Shown here piece by piece: positions 15,704-23,878 of a stretch of 64,000 nt of DNA; within the stretch, counting starts at the first letter, position 1, and each line of letters opens with the position of its first letter. This DNA is from Stackebrandtia nassauensis DSM 44728 (lineage in GTDB: Bacteria; Actinomycetota; Actinomycetes; Mycobacteriales; Micromonosporaceae). The notes under the pieces are model-generated. The model had not been told where the DNA came from and ran no database searches. It saw nothing but the letters and a program-made list of their open reading frames with translations. The translations under genes and the position numbers were made by a program. Location: assembly GCF_000024545.1 (NCBI RefSeq), contig NC_013947.1, positions 1,736,001 to 1,800,000 on the forward strand, in the 5' to 3' direction.

Positions 15704-16507
15704 ATGAGTAACGTCAACAGTCACGATCCGTTCTTCACACCCGTTACCGCCGAAGCGTTCCGGCGTGAGGACATCGCCGCGCTGGCCGCGGGTCGCCACG
15801 CCGCGATCCGGGTCCCCGAGTTCTTAAGTCAATCCACATGCGACGAGATTCTCCAGGCGCTGCTGGCCGTGGAGTTCGAGTCCTACGGTTCGGCGCGCGT
15901 CTACCCGCAGGTGATGCGCTTCGGCGTCGGTGTCAGTGACCACCGGCTCGACGGCGGCGTCGACGACTCCTATTGGGACGCCATCGAGACCGACCGCAAG
16001 AACTGGCTCGACCTGGGTCTGAACTTCGACCCGTTCCACCTGTGCCGCGCTAATCTCGGCACCGACTGGCCCAAGGCGGTGCGGGTCGGCACCCGCGACG
16101 GCAAGCCCATGGGGCCCGGTGTCGCCCGGGAACCCAACCAGGGCTTCCAGGTCCACTTCGACGATTCCCGGCGCGAGTACTCCGACGGTCTGCTGGACGC
16201 CAACCTGATCGCCCAGTTCGCGTTCAACCTGTACCTGACGATGCCCGAGGAGGGCGGCGAGACCGTGATGTGGCGGCACCGCTGGCAGCCGCAGGACGAG
16301 AACTACCGGCTGCCGGATTCCTACGGCTATCACGAATCCGTCGTGGGTGACGTCGAGTCCTTCGAGATCAAACCCCGGGCGGCCGAGGCGATCCTGCTCG
16401 ACCCCGGCTACTTCCACGCGGTGCGGCCCAGCAGGTCGGCCCGCCGGATAGCGCTGGGTTTCGCCGTCGGACTCACCGACACCGGCGAACTGCTCACCTG
16501 GGGCTGA
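15704..16507 (+). CDS. 2-oxoglutarate/Fe(II)-dependent oxygenase-like protein
   Basis: A 267-residue double-stranded beta-helix oxygenase. The iron facial triad is readable as HxD in VHFDDS (about residues 147-149) and the distal His in YFHAVRPS (about 239), with the 2-oxoglutarate Arg shortly after in SARRIALGFAVG. The N-terminal half (FLSQSTCDEIL) resembles prolyl-hydroxylase-like proteins that act on peptides or small molecules. Substrate unknown. AGGTGA precedes the ATG. Its stop overlaps the convergent RidA-like gene by 14 bases. The small gene upstream may be a partner. Confidence 0.8.
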   Translation: MSNVNSHDPFFTPVTAEAFRREDIAALAAGRHAAIRVPEFLSQSTCDEILQALLAVEFESYGSARVYPQVMRFGVGVSDHRLDGGVDDSYWDAIETDRKNWLDLGLNFDPFHLCRANLGTDWPKAVRVGTRDGKPMGPGVAREPNQGFQVHFDDSRREYSDGLLDANLIAQFAFNLYLTMPEEGGETVMWRHRWQPQDENYRLPDSYGYHESVVGDVESFEIKPRAAEAILLDPGYFHAVRPSRSARRIALGFAVGLTDTGELLTWG

Positions 16508-16982
16508 GTTCGACGGTCAGCTCGATCTCGACCGGCGAGTTCAGCGGCAGGCACGGCACCCCGACCGGCATACACGGCGAGGAGTCCCCGAACAGGTCGT
16601 CGAGCAGGTCGCCGACCCCGGCGACCACGCCGGGGGTGTCGATGAAGCCCGGGGCGCAGGCGACGTAGCCGATCGCGCGGACCACCCGGGCCACCTCGTC
16701 CAGGTCGGCGACCTCGTCGATGGCCGCCAGTGCGGCCAGTCCGCACTGGCGGGCCAGGTCCGCCGCCAGTTCCGGGCTGATCTCGGCGCCGACCTTCCCG
16801 GCCGCGACGAGTCTGCCGTCGGTCAACGGCACCTGCCCGGCGACATACACCATGTTTCCACTGCGGACGGCCGGAACATAGGAGCCCTTGGGCGGACTTA
16901 CGTGGGGCAACGACAGCCCGAGCTCCGCCAGCCGGGCTCGGGGGCTATCGCTGGCGAGCGCTCCTCGGCGAAGTGATGTCAT
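16494..16982 (-). CDS. RidA/YjgF/UK114-family protein
   Basis: A 162-residue member of the Rid family, mostly trimeric enamine/imine deaminases that clear reactive 2-aminoacrylate. The core runs from residue 35 (SYVPAVRSGNMVYVAGQVPL) to the C-terminal VGVPCLPLNSPVEIELTVEL. The Arg used for imine hydrolysis in RidA proper (usually in a GNR context) is not evident, so it may belong to a Rid subgroup with a different role. A ~25-residue N-terminal extension precedes the core. Convergent with the 2OG oxygenase. Confidence 0.85.
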   Translation of the reverse strand: MTSLRRGALASDSPRARLAELGLSLPHVSPPKGSYVPAVRSGNMVYVAGQVPLTDGRLVAAGKVGAEISPELAADLARQCGLAALAAIDEVADLDEVARVVRAIGYVACAPGFIDTPGVVAGVGDLLDDLFGDSSPCMPVGVPCLPLNSPVEIELTVELSPR

Positions 16983-17080
16983 GACTGCATGTTACCGGTT
17001 CACGTGCAGGCGTGCTATTCCCGCGAACGGTGAGGTGAGGCCGACACCCCCGGAACCGCTGTTCGGGAACCCGGGTCGAT

Positions 17081-17086
17081 TAATGT
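17081..17086 (+). promoter_or_regulatory. -10 box (TAATGT) for a leaderless PhzF start
   Basis: TAATGT ends six bases before ATG 17093 and no ribosome site is present, which fits a leaderless transcript. Confidence 0.45.
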
Positions 17087-17092
17087 CTAAGC

Positions 17093-17929
17093 ATGGAAAT
17101 TCTGCGTTATACGGCGTTCAGCACCGACCCGGCCGGTGGCAACCGTGCCGGGGTGGTCCTGGACGCGACGGGTGCCGACGACGCCGCGATGCTGGCCACC
17201 GCCGCCGAGATCGGCTACTCCGAGACGGCCTTCGTCTTCCCGCGTCCCGACGGGGAACTGGACGTGAAGTACTTCAGCCCGCTCGCCGAGGTGCCGTTCT
17301 GCGGGCACGCCACGATCGCCACGGCGGTCGCCTACGCCGAACGGCACGGGGTGGGGGAGCTGACGCTGCACACCAGGGCCGGGGTCATCACCGTGTCCAC
17401 CGACCGGGACACCGACGGCTCGATCGTGGCCACACTGGTCAGTGCCCCGCCGTCGAGTGAGGAACTGCCGTCCGACAACCTGGACCAGATCCTGTCGGCT
17501 TTGGGTTGGGACGCTTCGGATCTGGACCCGCAGCTGCCGCCGCGGGTGGCCTACGCCGGCGCCCGGCACCCGATCATCGCCGCCGCGACCCGACAGCGAC
17601 TGTCCGACCTGGACTACGACTTCGAAGCGCTGTCGAAGCTGATGGAGCGCGAGGACTGGACCACCGTCGACCTGGTGTGGCGCGAGTCGGACACGGTCTT
17701 CCACGCCCGCAACCCGTTCCCGCCCGGCGGCATCGTCGAGGACCCGGTCACCGGCGCCGCCGCGGCAGCCTTCGGCGGCTATCTGCGGGAGCTGAAGCTC
17801 GTCGACACCCCGGCCAGCCTCACCGTCTACCAGGGCCAGGACCTGGGCCGTCCGGGCACGATCACGGTCACGGTGCCCGCCGAGCCAGACACCGGCATCG
17901 GCGTCACCGGTACCGCCGTGGCGATCTAG
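17093..17929 (+). CDS. PhzF-family isomerase/epimerase-like protein
   Basis: A 278-residue PhzF-fold protein. The family hallmarks are AFSTDPAGGNRAGVVLD at the start, ETAFVFP with the putative catalytic Glu near residue 44, the FSPLAEVPFCGHATIATA segment near 64-81, and the C-terminal EDPVTGAAAAAFGGYL followed by QGQDLGRPG. PhzF itself isomerises a phenazine precursor, but most family members are orphan enzymes and no other phenazine gene is here. It is probably a stand-alone isomerase. It starts 110 bases from the divergent RidA-like gene. Confidence 0.92.
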   Translation: MEILRYTAFSTDPAGGNRAGVVLDATGADDAAMLATAAEIGYSETAFVFPRPDGELDVKYFSPLAEVPFCGHATIATAVAYAERHGVGELTLHTRAGVITVSTDRDTDGSIVATLVSAPPSSEELPSDNLDQILSALGWDASDLDPQLPPRVAYAGARHPIIAAATRQRLSDLDYDFEALSKLMEREDWTTVDLVWRESDTVFHARNPFPPGGIVEDPVTGAAAAAFGGYLRELKLVDTPASLTVYQGQDLGRPGTITVTVPAEPDTGIGVTGTAVAI

Positions 17930-17952
17930 CCGCTCGGCGGCCGCGAAGCGAC

Positions 17953-18795
17953 CTAGGTCCCGACGAGCTCGCGGCAGGCGGCCAGCGCGTCGGCGACACT
18001 GCCGCCCGCGTCCGGGATGGGGTACAGCACCTCGCGGATCCGGCGGTCGGCGTCGACGATGAGCGTCAGCCGCTTGATCCGCCGGACTCCGGCCGCCCGG
18101 AACGTCGGCAGCCGCAGCGCGGTGGCCAACCGCAGCTCGGCGTCGGAGAACAGCGGGAACTGGATCCGGTTGGTCCGGGCGAAGGCGGCCTGTTCCTCGG
18201 GGCGCTGGGTGCTGACACCGTGGACGGTGGCGCCCAGCGCCGTGAACGCGTCGAGCCGGTCCCGGTACGTGCACGACTCCACAGTGCAGCCGGGCCCGCC
18301 GGGAATGCTGGCGGCGTGGGGAAGTCCGGTGGCGGGGTAGAAGTACAGGACCGTGAGCCCGGTGGCGGCGATCGGGTCGATACCGTCCACTTCGGGCACA
18401 GCTGTGCCTTTGAGGGCGTGCATCCGCGCGGCCTCGGCCGAGCCGGGCTCAGCGGTCGCGGTGAGGCTGCCGTCGCCCAGCAGCCAGCGGTCGCCGAAGT
18501 CCTGCAACGCGGCCAGTACCGGCAGCAGTCCGTGTCCCAGTTCGGTGAGCCGGTACTCGTGTCGGGGCGGATGTTCGCTATAGCGGTCGCGCCTCAGCAC
18601 GCCGTTGTCGACCAGCGTCGCCAGCCGTTCGGTGAGGACCTTGCGCGAGATGCCCAACTCCGCCCGCAGTTCCTCGAAGCGGTGCCGTCCCCGGGCCACG
18701 TCGCGGACGACCAGCAGTGTCCACCATTCGCCGACCACGTCCAGCGACTGGGCGATGGCGCAGTCGCCGTCGGATAGTCGGGTGCGTCGCGGCAT
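17953..18795 (-). CDS. HxlR-type regulator fused to a peroxiredoxin-like domain
   Basis: A 280-residue fusion. Residues 1-105 are an HxlR winged helix: the conserved Cys in GDCAIAQSLDVVGEWWTLLVVRD, then HRFEELRAELGISRKVLTERLATL. Residues 120-280 are a thioredoxin-fold AhpC/TSA-like domain with YFYPATGLP and a CTVESC stretch where redoxins carry their peroxidatic Cys; GVSTQRPEEQAAFA and FPLFSD are also typical. HxlR proteins often sense oxidants through a thiol, so the fusion may be a peroxide or quinone sensor with its own reaction centre. It faces an MFS exporter across a clear dyad. Confidence 0.9.
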   Translation of the reverse strand: MPRRTRLSDGDCAIAQSLDVVGEWWTLLVVRDVARGRHRFEELRAELGISRKVLTERLATLVDNGVLRRDRYSEHPPRHEYRLTELGHGLLPVLAALQDFGDRWLLGDGSLTATAEPGSAEAARMHALKGTAVPEVDGIDPIAATGLTVLYFYPATGLPHAASIPGGPGCTVESCTYRDRLDAFTALGATVHGVSTQRPEEQAAFARTNRIQFPLFSDAELRLATALRLPTFRAAGVRRIKRLTLIVDADRRIREVLYPIPDAGGSVADALAACRELVGT

Positions 18796-18807
18796 GACTG
18801 AAGCATA

Positions 18808-18834
18808 GAGTAAGTTCCCAAAAGAGACTTACTC
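18808..18834. promoter_or_regulatory. HxlR-type operator
   Basis: GAGTAAGT (18808-18815) and ACTTACTC (18827-18834) are perfect 8-base arms with an 11-base spacer, placed between the divergent HxlR-peroxiredoxin and MFS genes. It resembles known HxlR/YodB-type sites built of GTAA/TTAC half-sites. Confidence 0.75.
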
Positions 18835-18843
18835 GGAGACGTC

Positions 18844-20130
18844 ATGCCCCCCACCCCGACCGCTGACCCACCCCGAACCCCGACCCCCGCTGCCGAGCCG
18901 CCCCCGCGATCGGGCTGGAGCCGGGTGCCGCGCACCGTGTGGGTGCTGGCCGCCGCCCGGTTCGTGTCCGGCACCGCCACCTTCGTCGCGGTCTACCTGT
19001 TCCTGTACCTGACCGGCCCGCGCGGGCTGTCGCTGACGGCCGCCGGGCTGATCAGCGGTGCCGTCGGGGCCGGGATGCTGGCCGGTACCTTCACCGGCGG
19101 CTGGTTCTCGGATCGGTTCGGGCACCGGCGGACCATGCTGGTGGCCAGCACGATCGGCGGTCTGTCGCTGCTGGCCGTGCCGTGGCTGCCGATCGGCGTG
19201 CTGGCGGTGACCATGCCGCTGGGCTCCTACGCCACCGGCACCGCCGACGTGGCGCAGTCGGCGCTGGTCGCCGAGGCCGTCCCCGCCGGGGACCGGCGCA
19301 CCGCCATCGCCATCACCCGGGCGGCCTCCAACGCGGGTTTCGTCATCGGGCCGCCGCTGGGTGCCCTGCTGGCGTCGGTGTCGTACACGTGGTTGTTCGT
19401 CGTGCAGGCGCTGGTGATGCTGACCGTGCGGCAGGTGGCCGCGCGGCTGCTGCCCGCCGCCCCCACCCGCAAGGCCGCCGCGCCGAGTGACGGCGGGCTG
19501 TGGGCCAGCCTGCGGGCCGGACGGACGCTGTTGCTGTTCCTGCCCGCCGTCCTGCTGGCCGACCTGGTGTACCGGCAGCTGTACTCGACGCTGCCGGTCT
19601 ACCTGCGCGACAGTGGACACGGCGTCGGGCTGTACGCGACCCTCATCGCCGTCGGCTCGGGAGTCATTCTGTGCCTGGAGATCCCGGTGACCCTGGCGCT
19701 GCGGCGACTGCCGTCGCTGCGCATCATCGCCACCGGCTACCTGTTGGTGGGCGCGGGCTTCGGACTGCTGGGGGTGAGCACGTCGACATGGGTGCTGGTG
19801 ATCGCGATGCTCGTGGTCACCGCCGGGGAGATCCTCTACAAGACGACGGCCACCGCCCACGTCGTCGACGCGGCGCCGCCGCAACTGCTGGCCCGCTACC
19901 AGGGCCTGTACACCGGCGCGTCCATCAGCGGAGTCGTGCTGGCGCCGCCGATCGGCGCGTTCACGTACGCGATCTCGCCCGCCTCGGTGTGGCCACTGTG
20001 TACGGCTGTCGCGGTGATCGCGGCCGGCCTGGCGCTGTGGTCGGGCCGCTCGCGCGGACCGGGGCGCCGCTGGCAGGCAGCGGCGCCCCGGTCCTCCGGT
20101 GTGCGCGGTTCTCAGGACGCGACCGGATAG
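18844..20130 (+). CDS. MFS transporter
   Basis: A 428-residue major facilitator protein with 12 predicted helices starting at about residue 32. The loop 2-3 motif GWFSDRFGHRRTMLVAS near residues 86-102 is the canonical motif A. A Pro-rich N-terminal tail precedes helix 1. The family exports small molecules by proton antiport. Its position, 48 bases from the HxlR-peroxiredoxin fusion with an operator between, suggests it is induced by an oxidant or quinone. The 3' end overlaps the convergent membrane protein by 19 bases. Confidence 0.9.
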   Translation: MPPTPTADPPRTPTPAAEPPPRSGWSRVPRTVWVLAAARFVSGTATFVAVYLFLYLTGPRGLSLTAAGLISGAVGAGMLAGTFTGGWFSDRFGHRRTMLVASTIGGLSLLAVPWLPIGVLAVTMPLGSYATGTADVAQSALVAEAVPAGDRRTAIAITRAASNAGFVIGPPLGALLASVSYTWLFVVQALVMLTVRQVAARLLPAAPTRKAAAPSDGGLWASLRAGRTLLLFLPAVLLADLVYRQLYSTLPVYLRDSGHGVGLYATLIAVGSGVILCLEIPVTLALRRLPSLRIIATGYLLVGAGFGLLGVSTSTWVLVIAMLVVTAGEILYKTTATAHVVDAAPPQLLARYQGLYTGASISGVVLAPPIGAFTYAISPASVWPLCTAVAVIAAGLALWSGRSRGPGRRWQAAAPRSSGVRGSQDATG

Positions 20131-22220
20131 GGGTTGTGTCCATGGGGGAGGTCTTGCGGGGTGTTGGCGGTCGCCGCCCGTGAGTCCGAGTCCGGGCGGG
20201 GGTCGCGCCCCATGATCCGGGACGTCAGTGTGCCCAGCCCGATGGCGGCCAGGATCACCCCCGGCATCACCGAGACGCCGTCGGCCGGATATCCGGCTCC
20301 CTGGAGCGTCATCAGTGGACCGGTCACCATCGTCGACCCCATGACACCGACCACGATGACGACCACGGTCCCCGGCACGGCCGCCACCGCGATGCCGGTC
20401 CACGCCATCCCGGCCCTGCCCGGGTTCCGCACCCGGTCCCACCAGATCGTCGCCAGCACCCATACCGTGTAGGGCAGCCCCAGCAGTGCTCCGAGCATCA
20501 CGATGCTGCCGAATCCCGGGAGGCCGGCCTGGCCCGACGCGACGCCGAGACCACCGAACACCAGGACCGGCAATCCGATGAGCGCCACCGAGACCGGTGT
20601 CGACACTGGACGCTGTCGCGCCGCGACGGCACTGACACCGGCGACCGCCGTCAGCAGCACCAGGACCACAGTGGCCACCGCCGGGAACACCACCGGGGTC
20701 GGGACTTCCGGTGCGCCCTCGGACGCGGTCTCCGGCCAGGTCGACTGCGTCAGGATGAACGGCGCGCACATCGCCGCGGTCACGGCGATGCCGATGTGGC
20801 CGCGGCGCACCATGGCCGCGCTCGGCGGCGCGAGCAGCATGGTCCGTCCCAGCCACCAGGCCGCGACGAGGACCACCACCCCGAAGCCCACCGCACCGGC
20901 CAGGCCCGTGATGCCGGTCCTGTCGAACGCGTCCAGAACCGTGTCGGAGACCAGCAAGCCGCTCGCCGTCACGAAGAGGGTGAGGATCGGTCGGCCGCGG
21001 CCGACCATCGCCAGGCCCATCGCCACACAGATGAGGACAATGGACGTGATGCGCAGTTCGGATGCCCACATCATGAACTGGGAGTCGCCAAGATCGGCCA
21101 TCGCGATCCCCGCCGGGGTGGCGTAGGCGAGGCCGGCCGCCCAGACGGCCAGGCCGATGGCGGCCGTGGCCAGCGCGAAGCCGGTCCGGGGCCGGGAGAC
21201 GATCAGCGACGCGGAACCGGCGAACTTCGGTGCCGGTCGCGGCGCCGTCACCCGCACCCGGCTGGCCGCGATCGCGTACCACAGGGTGAATCCCGAGGCG
21301 ACGACCAGCATCGGCATCACCTGTGAGACGCCCGTGTGGGTCAGGTGCTCATCCGCCAGGGGGCCGCCCACGAGCGACATCGGGAACCACAACGCGACCG
21401 CCGGTGAGGCGGGCAGCCTGAATCCGATCGAGGCCGCTCCCAGATAGGCGAGCGGAACGGCGAGTACCTCGAGCGCGAACAGGCTCATCGCGATGCCGAG
21501 GGCGCGGCCGACGCCCGAGCGGCCACTCCTGGCCAGCGCCACCGCGACCAGTGCGACCACCGCGAACATGGCCATCCACAGGAGCGGACCGTACAGCCAG
21601 GTCTGCGCGCTGATCGCGCCCGAGCCGGTGAGCTCCAGCATCTGACCGGCGTCGATCACGATGAGCCCCAAGCCCACCGCCACCGGGGCGCCGACCACCG
21701 ACACCACTCGCGCGGCGCGGCCGCGGGGGTCGGGCAGCAGCGGCATGCGTCGTCCTATCACGACACCCAGCCACGCGGTCAGGACGATGATGCCGAGCAG
21801 GGCCAGCGCGGACGCGACGGTGATGATCGCCGGTCGCTCACCACTGGGGTCGGTGTGGGTTCCCGTCACCGCCCCGAGGACCCCCGGCACCATGCCCCGC
21901 GCCGTACCCGCCAGCAGCGAACAGACCACGCCCATCCCGAACAGCACCGCCCAGGGCCGCAGCCGCTGTCCGAGCTGCGGCGCCATCTCGCGCCAGCCGC
22001 GCGGCACCCGGTTCTCGTCCGGTGCCGGTGGGGAGGCGGCGAGGCTGAAGGCGTACCGCAGCTGTTCCCAGGCGCGCCGACCTCCCGATGTGGACGCGTC
22101 GCTTCTGATCTCGTGCATCTCGGCCGTCCATTCTCGATACCGTTCGTCCCGCATGTCGGCGGGCCACCGTCGCGCCGCGACCTTCAGGCAGCGCTCGGTG
22201 AAACTGTCGATCACCGTCAT
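20112..22220 (-). CDS. Large polytopic membrane protein, PadR partner
   Basis: A 702-residue protein with an N-terminal cytoplasmic helical domain (MTVIDSFTERCLKVAARRWPADMRDERYREW, to about residue 75) followed by about 16-18 membrane helices and almost no large loops. The cytoplasmic part looks like the short helical modules found on membrane proteins encoded next to PadR regulators. I cannot assign a substrate or activity. ATG 22220 is set by the ATGA overlap with the PadR stop; the longer open frame upstream is the PadR gene in another frame. It is probably repressed with padR. Confidence 0.75.
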   Translation of the reverse strand: MTVIDSFTERCLKVAARRWPADMRDERYREWTAEMHEIRSDASTSGGRRAWEQLRYAFSLAASPPAPDENRVPRGWREMAPQLGQRLRPWAVLFGMGVVCSLLAGTARGMVPGVLGAVTGTHTDPSGERPAIITVASALALLGIIVLTAWLGVVIGRRMPLLPDPRGRAARVVSVVGAPVAVGLGLIVIDAGQMLELTGSGAISAQTWLYGPLLWMAMFAVVALVAVALARSGRSGVGRALGIAMSLFALEVLAVPLAYLGAASIGFRLPASPAVALWFPMSLVGGPLADEHLTHTGVSQVMPMLVVASGFTLWYAIAASRVRVTAPRPAPKFAGSASLIVSRPRTGFALATAAIGLAVWAAGLAYATPAGIAMADLGDSQFMMWASELRITSIVLICVAMGLAMVGRGRPILTLFVTASGLLVSDTVLDAFDRTGITGLAGAVGFGVVVLVAAWWLGRTMLLAPPSAAMVRRGHIGIAVTAAMCAPFILTQSTWPETASEGAPEVPTPVVFPAVATVVLVLLTAVAGVSAVAARQRPVSTPVSVALIGLPVLVFGGLGVASGQAGLPGFGSIVMLGALLGLPYTVWVLATIWWDRVRNPGRAGMAWTGIAVAAVPGTVVVIVVGVMGSTMVTGPLMTLQGAGYPADGVSVMPGVILAAIGLGTLTSRIMGRDPRPDSDSRAATANTPQDLPHGHNPYPVAS

Positions 22221-22555
22221 GTCGTCCTCGGCTTTCCGATCGGTCCCAGCGCCCGGGTCAGCTGGTCGCGCAGGGCGGCCAGTTCGTCGCGGGCGGCGAC
22301 CACGCCGTCGGGGGTCAGCCGGTAGAAGCGCCGTGCCGGGCGGCCCTCCGTCTCGGGGTCGATGTCCTCCCAGGAGGCCGACAGCCATTCGGCGCGTTCC
22401 AGCCGCGCCAGGATCGGATACAGCGTGCCGCTGGGCAGGCCGGTCTCCTTGATCATGTCCCGTCCGTACCGTTCGGCGCCGATATCGGACAGGAAGCAGG
22501 ACAACACCTGGGCCACCGTGTTCGTGACCTTGATCTTCGCAACCATGGTCGTCAC
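22217..22555 (-). CDS. PadR-family transcriptional regulator
   Basis: A 112-residue winged-helix protein of the short PadR class: AQVLSCFLSDIGAERYGRDMIKETGLPSGTLYPILARLERAEWL and the GRPARRFYRLTPDG wing are diagnostic. It should act as a dimeric repressor. The GTG at 22555 has AGG six bases upstream; ATG 22546 is an alternative. Its stop overlaps the start of the membrane protein gene as ATGA, so the two are co-translated. A direct repeat on its promoter is the likely operator. Confidence 0.88.
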   Translation of the reverse strand: MTTMVAKIKVTNTVAQVLSCFLSDIGAERYGRDMIKETGLPSGTLYPILARLERAEWLSASWEDIDPETEGRPARRFYRLTPDGVVAARDELAALRDQLTRALGPIGKPRTT

Positions 22556-22588
22556 TCTACCTAGGTCTTGGTATTTCGTCTACCTAGG
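22556..22588. promoter_or_regulatory. TCTACCTAGG direct repeat on padR promoter
   Basis: TCTACCTAGG occurs at 22556-22565 and 22579-22588, 23 bases apart, about two helical turns, immediately upstream of padR. CCTAGG is itself palindromic. This is the expected position for autoregulation. Confidence 0.65.
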
Positions 22589-22722
22589 GGTCCACCTGCG
22601 CTGTCGCGAGGCGCCGTCCGGCGGACCGCAAGTCGCCGACCGGCCAGTCCTGCGGCGGAAATCCTCGCCGGTCGGCCAGCCACACCTGCCGTTCGGACGC
22701 CCCGAACCGGCTCGTGCGCGCC

Positions 22723-22728
22723 TACGGT
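22723..22728 (+). promoter_or_regulatory. -10 box (TACGGT) for a leaderless start at 22736
   Basis: TACGGT ends seven bases before ATG 22736. The intervening bases are G-rich, but too close to the ATG to be a ribosome site. Confidence 0.35.
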
Positions 22729-22735
22729 CGGGGGC

Positions 22736-23746
22736 ATGTGGCGACGTTTCGGACCCGTGATCGGGTTGTTCCTGTTGGCGCCGTTCTTCGGCGAGTTCGT
22801 GCTCGGCAACCTCACCCTGAGCGAACTGCCGCTCGGGGTGCTCCTGGCACCGATGTACGGCTGTGGCGCGCTTCTGGTGCGCGAACTGGGACGCCGCTTC
22901 GGCGGCGGCTGGCCCACCATGGCGCTGCTGGCGGTCGCCTACGCGCTGGCCGAGGAGGGCCCCATAGACCAGCTACTGTGGAACGACTCCTACGCTGGCC
23001 ACGACTACATCAGCGGTCCGTCCTATGTGCCCGTGCTGGGAACCAGCGTGGCGGCGATCCAGGTCGTCATCGCGCTGCACGCCGTGTGGAGCATCTGCGT
23101 CCCGATCGCCATCGCCGAGGCATTCACCCGCGACCGCCGCACCACCCCGTGGCTGCGACTGCCGGGCCTGACGGTCGTGGGCGTGCTGTGGGTGGCGGGC
23201 TCGTTGTTGGTCTTCTACGGCAACTACGTCGAAGAGCGCTTCATGGCCTCACCCGCGCAGTTCATCACGGCGGGCGTCGTCATCGGCGCGCTGATCGTCG
23301 CCGCCTTCGCCATCCGGGGACGGCGGCTGGCGCCGATGGCCGGGCCCGCCCCCGCGCCCTGGCTCGTCGGCGGTTTCGGCCTGGTCGCGACCAGCCTCTA
23401 CTGGGCCCCGAACAACCTCGTCACCGACACCCTGTCCTTCGAGTGGATCGGCGTCGCGATCTGGTTCCTGGTGGTGGCGGTCGGCGTGTTCGCGGTGTCG
23501 CGCTGGTCCCGCCGGGACGGCTGGGACCACCGGCACCGCTACGCCCTCGGCGCCGGGGCGGCGCTGACCTACGTGTGGATGTCGTTCCCGGTGCGACCGG
23601 AGACGGGCGGCTCGGTCACCGTCGATCTGGTCAGCAACGTCGTCATCGGGACGCTGGCGGTGCTGATCCTGTGGCTGGCATGGCGACGAGTACACAACGG
23701 ACCGTCCGCGACGTCCACGGTAAACGGTTTCCAATCGGCTCCCTGA
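22736..23746 (+). CDS. Polytopic membrane protein of unknown function
   Basis: A 336-residue protein with about nine or ten membrane helices beginning at once (VIGLFLLAPFFGEFVLGN). A short motif after helix 3, YALAEEGPIDQLLWND, contains conserved-looking acidic residues inside the membrane region and is reminiscent of membrane proteases of the CPBP class, but the full His/Glu set is not convincing. I do not recognise the family. ATG 22736 is chosen because the first helix starts there; the frame further upstream is antisense to the padR promoter. Confidence 0.65.
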   Translation: MWRRFGPVIGLFLLAPFFGEFVLGNLTLSELPLGVLLAPMYGCGALLVRELGRRFGGGWPTMALLAVAYALAEEGPIDQLLWNDSYAGHDYISGPSYVPVLGTSVAAIQVVIALHAVWSICVPIAIAEAFTRDRRTTPWLRLPGLTVVGVLWVAGSLLVFYGNYVEERFMASPAQFITAGVVIGALIVAAFAIRGRRLAPMAGPAPAPWLVGGFGLVATSLYWAPNNLVTDTLSFEWIGVAIWFLVVAVGVFAVSRWSRRDGWDHRHRYALGAGAALTYVWMSFPVRPETGGSVTVDLVSNVVIGTLAVLILWLAWRRVHNGPSATSTVNGFQSAP

Positions 23747-23878
23747 CCTGGTACGTCACCGCCAGATCACAATTACATGTACATATCGAGATTTATGGAA
23801 GTGTTGTATTCCGGGTATACATGCTCACTTGATCGGATGCCCCCGTCCGTGCCCCTGAGAAAGGCAAGTGAGACAACC

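Noticed and set aside
12524-16507. Whether the split NLR, small gene and oxygenase form a mobile island
   Set aside because: No tRNA, direct-repeat att sites, integrase or transposase flank the region, and base composition does not change sharply.
17093-17929. Phenazine biosynthesis cluster suggested by PhzF
   Set aside because: No other phz genes are near; PhzF-fold proteins are mostly orphan enzymes. The isochorismatase-like gene 17 kb away is not enough.
18829-21282. Minus-strand frame of 817 codons
   Set aside because: It is antisense to the MFS transporter and out of frame with the large membrane protein. Composition is low-complexity His/Gln/Arg, typical of GC-rich shadow frames.
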